Below are positions 16,526 to 25,535 of a stretch of DNA of 32,852 nucleotides, piece after piece (the first letter of the stretch is position 1; the number at the start of each line of letters is the position of its first letter). The position numbers and the translations under genes were made by a program. The notes beneath the pieces are model-generated. The model did not search any database. It was not told the origin of the DNA and was given only the letters and a program-made list of their open reading frames with translations. Source of the stretch: Calditerrivibrio sp. (GTDB lineage Bacteria; Chrysiogenota; Deferribacteres; Deferribacterales; Calditerrivibrionaceae); the NCBI GenBank assembly GCA_026415135.1, contig JAOAHS010000033.1:1-32852 (forward strand), in the 5' to 3' direction.

Positions 16526-16827
16526 GAGATGAACATCTAAAAAAACAGATATCCTTAATATACGCTTTATCCTCAAAGATATCTTTAGCCCTTGCAATAA
16601 CATTTACACTTTTAAGTATCATCCTAAGAGTTGCTGGTCATCAAAACAGTTTTATTTATCTTTTTGGCATGATAATCATTTTCTTACTTATAGCAACCCC
16701 ATTTTTTGGTGTATTAACTGCATTGATTTATTATGTAAAAGAAAAGAATAAGATAATGGCCCTTGCAGCATTGGGCATCATTCTTATCATACTATCTGCT
16801 ATAGTAAAAGGTTATATATTCCGGTAA
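16522..16827 (+). CDS. DUF1634 family membrane protein
   Basis: This is a 101-residue protein with three hydrophobic helices (about residues 15-35, 43-67 and 76-97) and short charged ends. Its size and its ATGA overlap with a TauE/SafE permease match the DUF1634 family, whose genes are regularly placed after such permeases. A role as accessory subunit of that permease is inferred from this pairing; no activity is known. The last six codons and the stop lie inside the left arm and loop of the inverted repeat at 16808-16849. Confidence 0.8.
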   Translation: MRDEHLKKQISLIYALSSKISLALAITFTLLSIILRVAGHQNSFIYLFGMIIIFLLIATPFFGVLTALIYYVKEKNKIMALAALGIILIILSAIVKGYIFR

Positions 16828-16849
16828 GCCTATCAGAATATATAACCTT
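16808..16849. terminator. Perfect 14-bp inverted repeat at the convergent end of the DUF1634 and ftsZ operons
   Basis: AAGGTTATATATTC (16808-16821) pairs perfectly with GAATATATAACCTT (16836-16849) around a 14-base loop that holds the DUF1634 stop codon. Read on the minus strand, the hairpin lies 11 bases after the ftsZ stop and is followed by a short TTTTAC run. Read on the plus strand it has no T-tract. It most likely terminates the dcw transcript or protects its 3' end. The stem is AT-rich, so a classic strong terminator is not certain. Confidence 0.65.
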
Positions 16850-16859
16850 AGTGGGGGTG

Positions 16860-17990
16860 TTAATCCGCTTGATTTCTGATGTATGTAGGTATGTTTATCT
16901 CCTCATCATTGTAGTCATCAAGAGTTTTAAGCCCCAAATCCCTTTTTTTGATCTGCTGTATCTTTTTACCCACAGTTTCTATCGATTGTGACTTAGGCTG
17001 TATATAGTCAGTGATATTGACCGTTTTATTCTCTCTGACTTTACCGAGCCCGGTTGCAACGATGGTTACCTTTATGTACCCTTCCATACTATCATCAATG
17101 ACGACACCTTTGTATATGGATGCTTCTTCCCCAGCAGCCTCATAAACCACCTGAGCAATATTCTGAACTTCTGTCATAGTGATATCGTTCCCGCCTGTAA
17201 TATTCAAAAGAATAGCCTCCGATCCCTTTATATTGGAATCCACAAGGAGTGGGCATGTAAGGGCTTTTCTTGCTGCATCCTGATCCCTATTCTCACCACT
17301 TGCTACCCCGATGCCCATCATTGCCATACCCTTGGATGACATTATCGCTTTGATATCAGCAAAATCCACATTGATATAACCATTGCTATTAATGGTATCC
17401 GAGATCCCCTGAACACCCTGTCTAAGAACATCATCCGCAATTCTGAAAGCCTCTTTAAAAGGTGTATTCTTGTCTATAACATCAAGCAACTTATCATTTG
17501 GCACCACAATATAAGTGTCCACATGATCTTTTAAAAATTTTAATCCCTGTTCAGCAAACTCACTCCTTTTTTTCCCTTCCCAGTAAAATGGTTTTGACAC
17601 TACCGCAACAGTCAAAGCCCCGAGATCTTTTGCTATGCTGGCAATTACAGGGGCAGCACCGGTTCCTGTACCACCACCCATACCAGCGGTTATAAACACA
17701 AGATCAGCACCCCTTAAGGCATCTTCTATGACCTCTTGTTCTTCTATCGCAGCTTTTCTTCCAATTTCTGGGTTACCACCAGCTCCAAGTCCCCTTGTAA
17801 GCTTGCTTCCCAACTGAATCTTAATAGGCGCCTTATTAGCTGCAAGAGCTTGGGCATCGGTATTTGCTGCAATAAACTCAACGTTTGTTATCCCGGCATT
17901 GATCATATTATTGATGGCATTGCCACCAGCTCCACCAACACCTACCACTTTGATTACTGCACCTGAAATGATCTCTTCAAATTCAAACAT
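16860..17990 (-). CDS. ftsZ: Cell division protein FtsZ
   Basis: FtsZ is the tubulin-like GTPase that polymerises into the Z-ring at midcell. The 376-residue product has [15 protein letters not shown] (about 15-29), the tubulin signature GGGTGTG at 105-111 and [11 protein letters not shown] of the catalytic T7 loop at about 207-217. A linker of about 50 residues leads to the C-terminal peptide [10 protein letters not shown] at 367-376 that binds FtsA and other partners. GGGGGTG lies just upstream in the 18-base gap after ftsA. It is the last gene of the dcw cluster and is followed by the inverted repeat at 16808-16849. Confidence 0.98.
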   Translation of the reverse strand: MFEFEEIISGAVIKVVGVGGAGGNAINNMINAGITNVEFIAANTDAQALAANKAPIKIQLGSKLTRGLGAGGNPEIGRKAAIEEQEVIEDALRGADLVFITAGMGGGTGTGAAPVIASIAKDLGALTVAVVSKPFYWEGKKRSEFAEQGLKFLKDHVDTYIVVPNDKLLDVIDKNTPFKEAFRIADDVLRQGVQGISDTINSNGYINVDFADIKAIMSSKGMAMMGIGVASGENRDQDAARKALTCPLLVDSNIKGSEAILLNITGGNDITMTEVQNIAQVVYEAAGEEASIYKGVVIDDSMEGYIKVTIVATGLGKVRENKTVNITDYIQPKSQSIETVGKKIQQIKKRDLGLKTLDDYNDEEINIPTYIRNQAD

Positions 17991-18008
17991 AAAACACCCC
18001 CGTATTTT

Positions 18009-19244
18009 TTAAAAAAATTCCTTTATCATGCTTTTCATTTTTTCTAATATCTTATAAAGTTTTGTTTCATCACTACCCTTAGATATTGCTATCTTTGGGT
18101 GACCTTTTTTTGCTGCAATAAGGGCCAACCCAACTGAAGTTGAATACATTGGATCATTGATGGTATCCACAAGCCCCTTTTTAATCTTATCTGGCTTTGC
18201 TATCCTTATGGGTAGATTAAATATGGAGTAAGCTAACTCCTCAAGCCCTTCTATATTAGACATACCACCTGTAAAAACTATACCTGCACCTATCATATCA
18301 TAAAACTTCTTCTTATATAGTTCCCCTAAAAACATCTGAAGAATCTCTTCACACCGAGCGTGTAGTATTTGGGTTAAGACTGCCCTGGAAATCTTCCTCG
18401 GTGGCCTACCACCCACAGAGGGAACCTCAATGATCTCATCCGAAGACACATAAGGCATCCAAACGCATCCATAAGCCTTTTTTATCTTTTCAGCTTCAGA
18501 TTCTGGAGCATTTATACCTATAGCTAAATCTGAAGTACAATTATTACCCCCAAGTTGTAACACTGCAGTATGATACACTGTCCCTTTTTTTAGTATTATC
18601 ATATCGGTTGTTCCACCGCCACCATCGATAAGACATACCCCAACCTCTTTTTCCCCTTCACTCAAGACAGCCTCAGCAGACGCCAACTGCTCTAAAACTA
18701 TATCATCCACAACGAGCCCTGCCCTTTCACAGCTCTTTAATATATTTTGAGCACTTGAGACAGCACCCGTTATAATATGCACATCCACCTCTAACCTAAC
18801 CCCACTCATCCCTTTTGGGTCTCTTATTTCAGATTGACCATCCAGTGTATACTGTTGAGGTATAACATGTAAGACCTCACTACCTATTGGAATATCAACT
18901 GCAGATGCTGACTCTATTACTCTTTCAATATCTTTTTCAGATACCTCTCTGTTCTTTACAGCGATAATACCTTTCGAATTGAAGCTCTTTATATGCCCTC
19001 CAGCTATACCAACAGTAACATTCCTTATGGCTACACCAGCCATGCGTTCAGCATTTGCAACAGCTTCTTTAATGGAGTTAACGGTTGCTTCGATATTTAT
19101 CACCACACCTTTTCGTATACCTGTGCTGGGAGCAACCCCAACACCTACCACCTCAATTTCATCATTATCAGTCTTTCTTACAACAGTTGCACAGGTCTTT
19201 GTTGTTCCAATATCAAGGCCTACGTAAACATTGTCATGTTTCAT
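18009..19244 (-). CDS. ftsA: Cell division protein FtsA
   Basis: FtsA is the actin-fold protein that tethers FtsZ to the membrane and recruits later divisome proteins. The 411-residue product has the phosphate-binding motifs VGLDIGTTKTC near the N-terminus and LIDGGGGTTD in the middle, and a C-terminal amphipathic segment (KILEKMKSMIKEFF) that acts as membrane-targeting sequence. An in-frame ATG four codons upstream (19256) has no ribosome site, whereas the ATG at 19244 has GGAG six bases before it, so I use 19244. The start lies inside the end of ftsQ (11-base overlap). Confidence 0.96.
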   Translation of the reverse strand: MKHDNVYVGLDIGTTKTCATVVRKTDNDEIEVVGVGVAPSTGIRKGVVINIEATVNSIKEAVANAERMAGVAIRNVTVGIAGGHIKSFNSKGIIAVKNREVSEKDIERVIESASAVDIPIGSEVLHVIPQQYTLDGQSEIRDPKGMSGVRLEVDVHIITGAVSSAQNILKSCERAGLVVDDIVLEQLASAEAVLSEGEKEVGVCLIDGGGGTTDMIILKKGTVYHTAVLQLGGNNCTSDLAIGINAPESEAEKIKKAYGCVWMPYVSSDEIIEVPSVGGRPPRKISRAVLTQILHARCEEILQMFLGELYKKKFYDMIGAGIVFTGGMSNIEGLEELAYSIFNLPIRIAKPDKIKKGLVDTINDPMYSTSVGLALIAAKKGHPKIAISKGSDETKLYKILEKMKSMIKEFF

Positions 19245-19911
19245 TTTTAACTCCATCTATATAGATTTTTCCATTCACCCTCATATCAACATAGTTTACA
19301 CTTTTATAAAGTGTAACGAGACCTTCATAATACTTAAAGTTCCTTTTGAATATTTCAAAATTATAGGCACCTAATAACCTATGATCTTTCCTGACTATAA
19401 CCAAATGGGACGGCAATAGCTCTATTTGTGTAAAACCAGACTCACCAAGAAACTTCACAATCTCCGCAGCTGCAGAAAGTTTATCGTAATTAAGTTCTGT
19501 ATTATCAAACACCTTGACATCATCACAGGTCGCAGGTATAAGTTCACCTTCAAAGGCATAAAAATAGCATTTATTCTTATTTTTCAGTTTCATTACTGCC
19601 TTCCTCTCATACACCTCAATCTGTAATGTATCTGGGTAGATCTTTTTTATTGTAGCTTTTTTTATCCATGGATCCTGCAATATATCATCTGAAAAGCTTC
19701 TTATATAGTTTATATTTTGATCTCTATATCCATTAGTCCAAGAAGTAATCTTTTGGGTATCAGCATTTACCACACCCTTTATACTGATAATCTTAGTTTT
19801 GAAATAATTGGATCTCATAAATAGACCAACACTATAAAACATGGCAAAGCTAAAAGACAACATTATAAGAACTGTAATCATCCTTAAAAAAATGCCCAGA
19901 TAACTACCCAT
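19234..19911 (-). CDS. ftsQ: Cell division protein FtsQ
   Basis: FtsQ is a single-pass inner-membrane protein that links early and late divisome components through its periplasmic domains. The 225-residue product has one membrane helix at about residues 8-30. A POTRA domain follows, opening with KTKIISIKGVVNADTQKI and including YPDTLQIEVYERKAV, then a beta domain. Sequence conservation of FtsQ is low; the call rests on architecture and on its place between ddl and ftsA. It overlaps ddl by 8 bases and ftsA by 11. Confidence 0.92.
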   Translation of the reverse strand: MGSYLGIFLRMITVLIMLSFSFAMFYSVGLFMRSNYFKTKIISIKGVVNADTQKITSWTNGYRDQNINYIRSFSDDILQDPWIKKATIKKIYPDTLQIEVYERKAVMKLKNKNKCYFYAFEGELIPATCDDVKVFDNTELNYDKLSAAAEIVKFLGESGFTQIELLPSHLVIVRKDHRLLGAYNFEIFKRNFKYYEGLVTLYKSVNYVDMRVNGKIYIDGVKNET

Positions 19912-20800
19912 ATCTACATTTATCCCTAATATATATCATCTCAACCACATCCTCATAGCTAAGACCAAATTTCGCCGCTGCATTTGGTAACAAGCTTGTT
20001 TCCGTCATTCCGGGTAGGGTATTTACCTCTAAAACATACGGTGTTTTGCCATCATAGATAACATCCACCCTTGCAGCTGACCTACATTCTAAAATATCAT
20101 AAGCCCTTTTAGCTACATCTTTTACCAACTGCTCCTCTTTACAATCCAATCCTGTATCAAAAAGATATTCAGTAAGCCCCTTAGTGTATTTGGATGTATA
20201 ATCATAAAAACCCTTAAGCGGTCTTATCCAGATAATTGGTAGTATCAGATCATCTATGATAGATATAGTAAGTTCTTTACCTTGTACAAACTTTTCCACT
20301 ATAATCTTGTTATCATATCTTTTAGCTTCATCAATTGCAGAAACAAACTCACTATCATCCTTCACAATGGTAATTCCTATGGTAGAGCCTTCCCGTGAAG
20401 GTTTTACCACACATGGATAAAAGGGAGAAGAGCTCTCTCCATTATAAACAAAATAGTCAGCTGTTGGAATACCCGCTTCTTTAAAGATCTTTTTGCTCAA
20501 TACTTTGTCAAATGCTACAACACTTGCAGCCACACCAGAACCGTTATAAGGGATCCTCATCATCTCAAGGAGCCCCTGAATCGTCCCATCTTCACCATAT
20601 TTCCCATGTAATGCTATAAAACAGAAATCAGGTTTTTCCCTAATAAGTATCTCAGCGATATCCCACCCCACATCTATCAAAATGGTGTTATCATATCCTC
20701 GCTTTAATAAAGCACTATAGATCCCTCTACCTGTCTTCAGAGAAACCTCTCTTTCACTGGATACGCCACCATAAAGCACAGCTATTTTATCACTGTACAT
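19904..20800 (-). CDS. ddl: D-alanine--D-alanine ligase
   Basis: This ATP-grasp enzyme makes D-Ala-D-Ala for the peptidoglycan stem peptide. The 298-residue product has AVLYGGVSSEREVSLKTG near the start, FIALHGKYGEDGTIQGLLE, PCVVKPSREGSTIGI of the ATP-grasp lid region, and the metal-binding end VLEVNTLPGMTETSLLP. The short length (about 300 residues) is that of the DdlB type. It starts inside murC (11-base overlap) with GGAGAA upstream. In many cluster relatives murB lies between murC and ddl; here it does not. Confidence 0.97.
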   Translation of the reverse strand: MYSDKIAVLYGGVSSEREVSLKTGRGIYSALLKRGYDNTILIDVGWDIAEILIREKPDFCFIALHGKYGEDGTIQGLLEMMRIPYNGSGVAASVVAFDKVLSKKIFKEAGIPTADYFVYNGESSSPFYPCVVKPSREGSTIGITIVKDDSEFVSAIDEAKRYDNKIIVEKFVQGKELTISIIDDLILPIIWIRPLKGFYDYTSKYTKGLTEYLFDTGLDCKEEQLVKDVAKRAYDILECRSAARVDVIYDGKTPYVLEVNTLPGMTETSLLPNAAAKFGLSYEDVVEMIYIRDKCRYG

Positions 20801-22175
20801 CTTTGTTCTCCAGATATGTAGTAATCTCTTTGGATAGATTTGTAATGTTACCAGCTCCCAACGTCAAGAATATGGTTTTATCCATTATTCTTTCATCTAT
20901 AAAATTGAAAAAATCTGAGGGGGCCTTTATATGATGCACCTGTTTAAACCCACGTTTTCTTATCTCCATAACAAGATTTTCCGAAGTCACACCTTCAATG
21001 GGCTTTTCGCTTGCAGCGTATATATCCGTTACAAAGAGTTCATCCGCATCAAAAAATGCCTTGGAAAACTCATTCATTAAAAACTTTGTTCTTGTATACC
21101 TATGGGGTTGAAAGATAACTATCAACCTGTGATCGTCAAAAGCATCCCTTATTGCTCTCAATGTAGCCACAATCTCAGTAGGATGATGACCGTAATCATC
21201 TATAACCTTAATCTTTTTGTTATCAAACCTTACCGTTAACCTTCTCTGAACACCGCTAAACTCTTTTAGACTCTTTTTTATATCTTCAAAAGGTATTTCA
21301 AATTCTAACGATGCACCAATCGCTCCCAACGCATTTAATACATTATGTTCTCCAGGCACTGATATCTCTACTCTACCCATATTCGAACCTTTTACAATAA
21401 CATTAAAACTACTCCCAAAACCCTCTTTTTTTATGTCGGTCCCACGGATATCTGCCCTTGCACTAAAACCATATGTAACAAACTTTTTATTAATCATAGG
21501 GATGATATCTGCCACATTAGGGTCATCCAAACAGATAATATTTGCACCATAAAAAGGAACTTTGTTGGCAAAATCTGCAAAGCATCTTTTCACATCATCA
21601 AAATCAGCATAACTCTCCATATGCTCCTTGTCGATATTTGTTATTACACTAATAGTGGGAAAAAGCATTAAAAACGATCTATCACTTTCATCCGCCTCAG
21701 ACACCATATAATCGCTTTTACCAACAACGGCATTGTTTTCATTTCTGTTTAATCTCCCACCTATCACCACTGTGGGATTTAGACCAGCTGTATTAAAGAT
21801 TTCAGCTATCATGGATGAAGTGGTAGTCTTACCATGACTTCCTGCAACCACAACAGAATATTTCATCCTCATAAGCTCTGCAAGCATTTCACCCCTTTGA
21901 ATAACAGGGATATAGTTCTCATGGGCATATATGAGCTCTGGATTATCCTGGGAAACAGCTGAGGAATACACAACCAGGTCTGCACCGTTTACATTTTCTT
22001 TTTTATGCCCAATAAAGATCTCAATACCCAAACTCTTCAACCTTTGTACATTGGCATTTTCAGATATATCTGAACCGGTAATCTTGTACTCAAGATTGTG
22101 CAAAATCTCCGCAATACCACTCATGCCGATACCACCGATACCTACAAAATGGATCTTCTTGTATTTTCTAAACAT
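20790..22175 (-). CDS. murC: UDP-N-acetylmuramate--L-alanine ligase MurC
   Basis: MurC adds the first amino acid, L-Ala, to UDP-MurNAc. The 461-residue product has the N-terminal nucleotide-binding motif HFVGIGGIGMSGIAEIL (9-25), the ATP-binding GSHGKTT at 112-118, EADESDRSFL, ITNIDKEHM, and the C-terminal domain with DDYGHHPTEI and IFQPHRYTRT. The length is normal and no fusion to murB or ddl is present. It overlaps murG by 8 bases and ddl by 11. Confidence 0.98.
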   Translation of the reverse strand: MFRKYKKIHFVGIGGIGMSGIAEILHNLEYKITGSDISENANVQRLKSLGIEIFIGHKKENVNGADLVVYSSAVSQDNPELIYAHENYIPVIQRGEMLAELMRMKYSVVVAGSHGKTTTSSMIAEIFNTAGLNPTVVIGGRLNRNENNAVVGKSDYMVSEADESDRSFLMLFPTISVITNIDKEHMESYADFDDVKRCFADFANKVPFYGANIICLDDPNVADIIPMINKKFVTYGFSARADIRGTDIKKEGFGSSFNVIVKGSNMGRVEISVPGEHNVLNALGAIGASLEFEIPFEDIKKSLKEFSGVQRRLTVRFDNKKIKVIDDYGHHPTEIVATLRAIRDAFDDHRLIVIFQPHRYTRTKFLMNEFSKAFFDADELFVTDIYAASEKPIEGVTSENLVMEIRKRGFKQVHHIKAPSDFFNFIDERIMDKTIFLTLGAGNITNLSKEITTYLENKDVQ

Positions 22176-23211
22176 GTTCTAACTCCATCTCTTTTATAAT
22201 TATCTCCGCAGTATCCCTATAAAACACTTTTTCAAACCTATCTCTATAAAGCTCAAAACTATCATAGTAATGCTTTATTATCTCAAGTAGTTTAGCGCCT
22301 GTTGCCTTCTTTTCTTCCAATACCACCCCTACCCCTTTTTCCTCGATAAACTTTGCATTGTAATACTGATGGTTATCTGTGGCCTCTGAAAAAGGGATAA
22401 AAACCCCAAATCTCCTCGAATAAAGAATCTCAAACACCAAGCCAGCTCCAGCCCTGGAAATAACAAGATCTGCCCATTTAATAGCCTCCACCATATCATC
22501 AATATATTTCTTCACAGTAACATTACTAACACCTATCCCTTTTTCCCTATATCTTTCAATGGTTTCTTCATACAATCTGTCCCCAGTCTGATGGATAATA
22601 CTAAAGCCCATACCCAAAAGCTTATCAACCACATCCACCAACAGGTTATTTAGAAATCTACTCCCCTGACTACCACCAACCAACAAAAGATTTTTATCAG
22701 GTCTCACTTTAAAAGGTATATCCCTAAAAACAGCTCTCACAGGATTACCAACTACGATACTCCCCTCAGGAGCTTTTAACGTTTTATCAAAACTGACAAA
22801 TACCTTTTCAGCAAACCGGGAAAATATTCTGTTACTCAACCCCATCACAGAGTTTTGTTCATGGATGTATACTGGAACACGTTTTATTATCGATGCTACA
22901 CCAGCACTAAAAGATGCAAATCCTCCCAACAAGATAACCCTGTCATCCTTTGACACAGTATTTAATGCATCCATAACATTGCCTAAAATCTTACCAACAC
23001 TTTTTATCTTCTTACCTACCGATACACCTTTTAATGGGGTTTCAGGTTGTTCCACAAAGTTGAAACCCAACTCCGTCAATATCCTTCTTTCTATGCCTCT
23101 ATTGGAGACTAAAAATATAAACTCAAAACCCATATCCTTTAATTTTTCAGCTATTGCAATCCCCGGATACAAATGCCCACCAGTACCGCCACCAGCAATC
23201 ACAATCTTCAT
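22168..23211 (-). CDS. murG: Lipid II synthase MurG
   Basis: MurG is a peripheral membrane glycosyltransferase that transfers GlcNAc from UDP-GlcNAc to lipid I. The 347-residue product starts with IVIAGGGTGGHLYPGIAIAE, has HEQNSVMGLSNR and VGNPVRAVF at the end of the N domain, LLVGGSQGSRFLN, and the UDP-GlcNAc site around VISRAGAGLVFEIL and FIPFSEATDNHQYYNA. GGAGAG lies upstream of the ATG; the start overlaps ftsW by 4 bases (ATGA). Confidence 0.97.
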   Translation of the reverse strand: MKIVIAGGGTGGHLYPGIAIAEKLKDMGFEFIFLVSNRGIERRILTELGFNFVEQPETPLKGVSVGKKIKSVGKILGNVMDALNTVSKDDRVILLGGFASFSAGVASIIKRVPVYIHEQNSVMGLSNRIFSRFAEKVFVSFDKTLKAPEGSIVVGNPVRAVFRDIPFKVRPDKNLLLVGGSQGSRFLNNLLVDVVDKLLGMGFSIIHQTGDRLYEETIERYREKGIGVSNVTVKKYIDDMVEAIKWADLVISRAGAGLVFEILYSRRFGVFIPFSEATDNHQYYNAKFIEEKGVGVVLEEKKATGAKLLEIIKHYYDSFELYRDRFEKVFYRDTAEIIIKEMELEHV

Positions 23212-24293
23212 TTGCTCTCCTCAGCACTTCTCAAAAGTACCCCAAGAATAAACATCTGACATATAAGTGCGCTACCTCCATAACTTACAAAAGGGAGAGT
23301 AATACCTTTAGTAGGAAGTAACCCAACAGTTACCCCTATATGCATCAGCGACTGGATTATAAACATAAAACCGAAACCAAGTGTCAAAAATCTTTTATAT
23401 TTATCATAATGTTTCATCCCAATTCTGTAGATGGTGATGAAAAGATAAATGATCAAAAACAAAACAAAAAGGGAACCCATAAATCCAAACTCCTCACTGA
23501 TAATCGCGTACACAAAATCTGTGTGAGCTTCTGGCAAGAAAAAAAGTTTTTGGGAGCTATTACCCAGCCCTTTGCCTGTTATTCCTCCACTGCCGATTGC
23601 CACAAGTGACTGTATCAACTGATACCCCAAAGTATTTTTATACTCCCATGGGTTAAGGAAACTAACGATCCTTGCTTTTCTATACCCCGCCATCAAAACA
23701 ACAGTAACAGCTATGGGTATAAGTATAAACACCACATAAAATATGTACTTTTTATCCATCCCACCTATAAAGAGTAGAATAATGCTCACAGACAGGATTA
23801 ACACCGATGTTCCAAAATCTGGCTCGGCTACGATGAAGGAGATCATTATACCGAGCATAACACTTGCAGGGAAAAGCCCCCTTGCAAAGTATTGTATCTT
23901 ATCCTCTTTTTTATCTAAATAATGAGCAAAATAGAAAACGGTCACTATCTTAGCAAGCTCCGATGGTTGAAAACTGAATATCGGTAGAGGTATCCATCTA
24001 TTGGCACCATTTACAGGTTTAAAAAAGAATACCATGACTAATAGTGTAAGTGTGGTAAAGTAAAGTACCGGAATATACTTCCTGTAGGTTTCCAGTGAAA
24101 TCCTGTAGCCTATATACATAAAAATTAGCCCCAATATCGCTGCAGTAAGCTGTTTGAATAGAAAATAGTATTCCATCTTCCCTATTCTATTAGCCTGGAG
24201 GGCACCGATTGAGTAAACATAGAGGAATCCAACGATGATCAACATAAATGCCACAGATATAATCTGAATCCGTTCATCTCTCAAACTAATCAT
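23208..24293 (-). CDS. ftsW: Septal peptidoglycan polymerase FtsW (SEDS family)
   Basis: FtsW is the multi-pass glycosyltransferase that polymerises lipid II at the septum together with FtsI. The 361-residue product has about ten membrane helices and the SEDS hallmarks FQPSELAKI, AEPDFGTSVLI, NPWEYKNTLGYQLIQSL, GITGKGLGNS, LPEAHTDFVYAIISEEFG and the ending LPFVSYGGSALI. A TTG four codons upstream (24305) leaves only one base after the AGGGG, so the ATG at 24293 is preferred, although its own spacing (13 bases) is long. It overlaps murD by 8 bases and murG by 4. Its place in the dcw cluster argues for FtsW rather than RodA. Confidence 0.95.
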   Translation of the reverse strand: MISLRDERIQIISVAFMLIIVGFLYVYSIGALQANRIGKMEYYFLFKQLTAAILGLIFMYIGYRISLETYRKYIPVLYFTTLTLLVMVFFFKPVNGANRWIPLPIFSFQPSELAKIVTVFYFAHYLDKKEDKIQYFARGLFPASVMLGIMISFIVAEPDFGTSVLILSVSIILLFIGGMDKKYIFYVVFILIPIAVTVVLMAGYRKARIVSFLNPWEYKNTLGYQLIQSLVAIGSGGITGKGLGNSSQKLFFLPEAHTDFVYAIISEEFGFMGSLFVLFLIIYLFITIYRIGMKHYDKYKRFLTLGFGFMFIIQSLMHIGVTVGLLPTKGITLPFVSYGGSALICQMFILGVLLRSAEESK

Positions 24294-25533
24294 CGCTTTT
24301 TTCAAACCCCTTTACTAAGGTTTTAAAATACCTACCCCTTTCCTCAAAGTTTTTAAACTCATCAAAACTTGCACAGGCTGGTGAAAACAATACCGTCCCA
24401 ACCTTCGTCAACTCCTTTGCAAGTATCACGGCATCTTTCAACCTCTCAACCAGCTCTATCCTACTTTTGATTCTACCCTTCAAAGCATTATATATCTTGC
24501 CCCCAGATCCACCAAAACATATAACAAGGGAACATTTATTGTCTATTTCATCCACAAGTGTAGTAAAATCACCATCTTTATCTTTACCACCCAGTAAAAG
24601 TGTAGTTGGGTATGAAGAGCTTTTAAGCGCAGTAAGAGTTGAATCGACATTTGTACCCTTAGAATCGTTTATATATTTTACCCCATTAACAGTGCCCACA
24701 TATTCACATCTATGCTCCAATGCAGTTAAATTTTCAACGAGATGGGTAATATCCCCCTTAAATGCAGCTACAGTATCAGCCATCAATATAGCAAATGCCA
24801 AATTTATAAGGTTATGAAAACCAAACAGCCTATATCCTCTTATGTCAAGATAAAAATCACCAAACTCTAACCTATTATCCAGCAGTTTAGGCCATTTTCT
24901 TAGTTTTGGATCAACAGAGATATATTTAACATCTGAAAAATACCTATTCCAACCCTCATTCTCTTCTAAATAAACAACCTTTTTGGTAAAATCTGCTATA
25001 CGTTTTTTAGAAAGAATATATTTTTCCATACTACCGTATCTATCCAAATGATCAGGGGTAATATTCGATATACACGAAGAGTAAAATTCAAATATTTTAA
25101 GTAGATCCAGTTGAAAAGAACTCACTTCAACAACATATATTTCAGGATCATTCTCCAAATACATATCACCTAAAGTGACACCTATGTTGCCACAATACTC
25201 AACGTTATAACCAGCATTCTTAAGGATATTAGCAGTTAAAAAAGTAATAGTAGATTTACCATTTGTTCCTGTGACCCCTAAAAGAGTTTTATTTTTAATA
25301 AATTCATAAGCTAATTCCAATTCACTGGTTACTTTATCCATATCTACTCTTAACTTTGAGGGATCAATACCCGGACTTACCACAATCATATCATACTTAT
25401 CATCAAACTCTGATAGTTTCTGATAACCAGGGATATTGTCATCATAGATAGTTATCTCTTTAGTACCTTTTTTGAGTAAAAGTTTTTCAGCTGTTCTTCC
25501 GCTTTTACCAAACCCAAGTATAGCAACCTTCAT
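24286..25533 (-). CDS. murD: UDP-N-acetylmuramoylalanine--D-glutamate ligase MurD
   Basis: MurD adds D-Glu to UDP-MurNAc-L-Ala. The 415-residue product has the N-terminal KVAILGFGKSG, the ATP-binding GTNGKST at 89-95, VEVSSFQLDL, ISNITPDHLDRY, NDSKGTNVDST and the ending LFSPACASFDEFKNFEERG, all typical of MurD. Three starts are stacked: GTG 25539, ATG 25536 and ATG 25533. The GAGG at 25542-25539 lies five bases before the last one, so I use 25533, which leaves a two-base gap after mraY. Confidence 0.97.
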   Translation of the reverse strand: MKVAILGFGKSGRTAEKLLLKKGTKEITIYDDNIPGYQKLSEFDDKYDMIVVSPGIDPSKLRVDMDKVTSELELAYEFIKNKTLLGVTGTNGKSTITFLTANILKNAGYNVEYCGNIGVTLGDMYLENDPEIYVVEVSSFQLDLLKIFEFYSSCISNITPDHLDRYGSMEKYILSKKRIADFTKKVVYLEENEGWNRYFSDVKYISVDPKLRKWPKLLDNRLEFGDFYLDIRGYRLFGFHNLINLAFAILMADTVAAFKGDITHLVENLTALEHRCEYVGTVNGVKYINDSKGTNVDSTLTALKSSSYPTTLLLGGKDKDGDFTTLVDEIDNKCSLVICFGGSGGKIYNALKGRIKSRIELVERLKDAVILAKELTKVGTVLFSPACASFDEFKNFEERGRYFKTLVKGFEKSDD

Positions 25534-25535
25534 CA

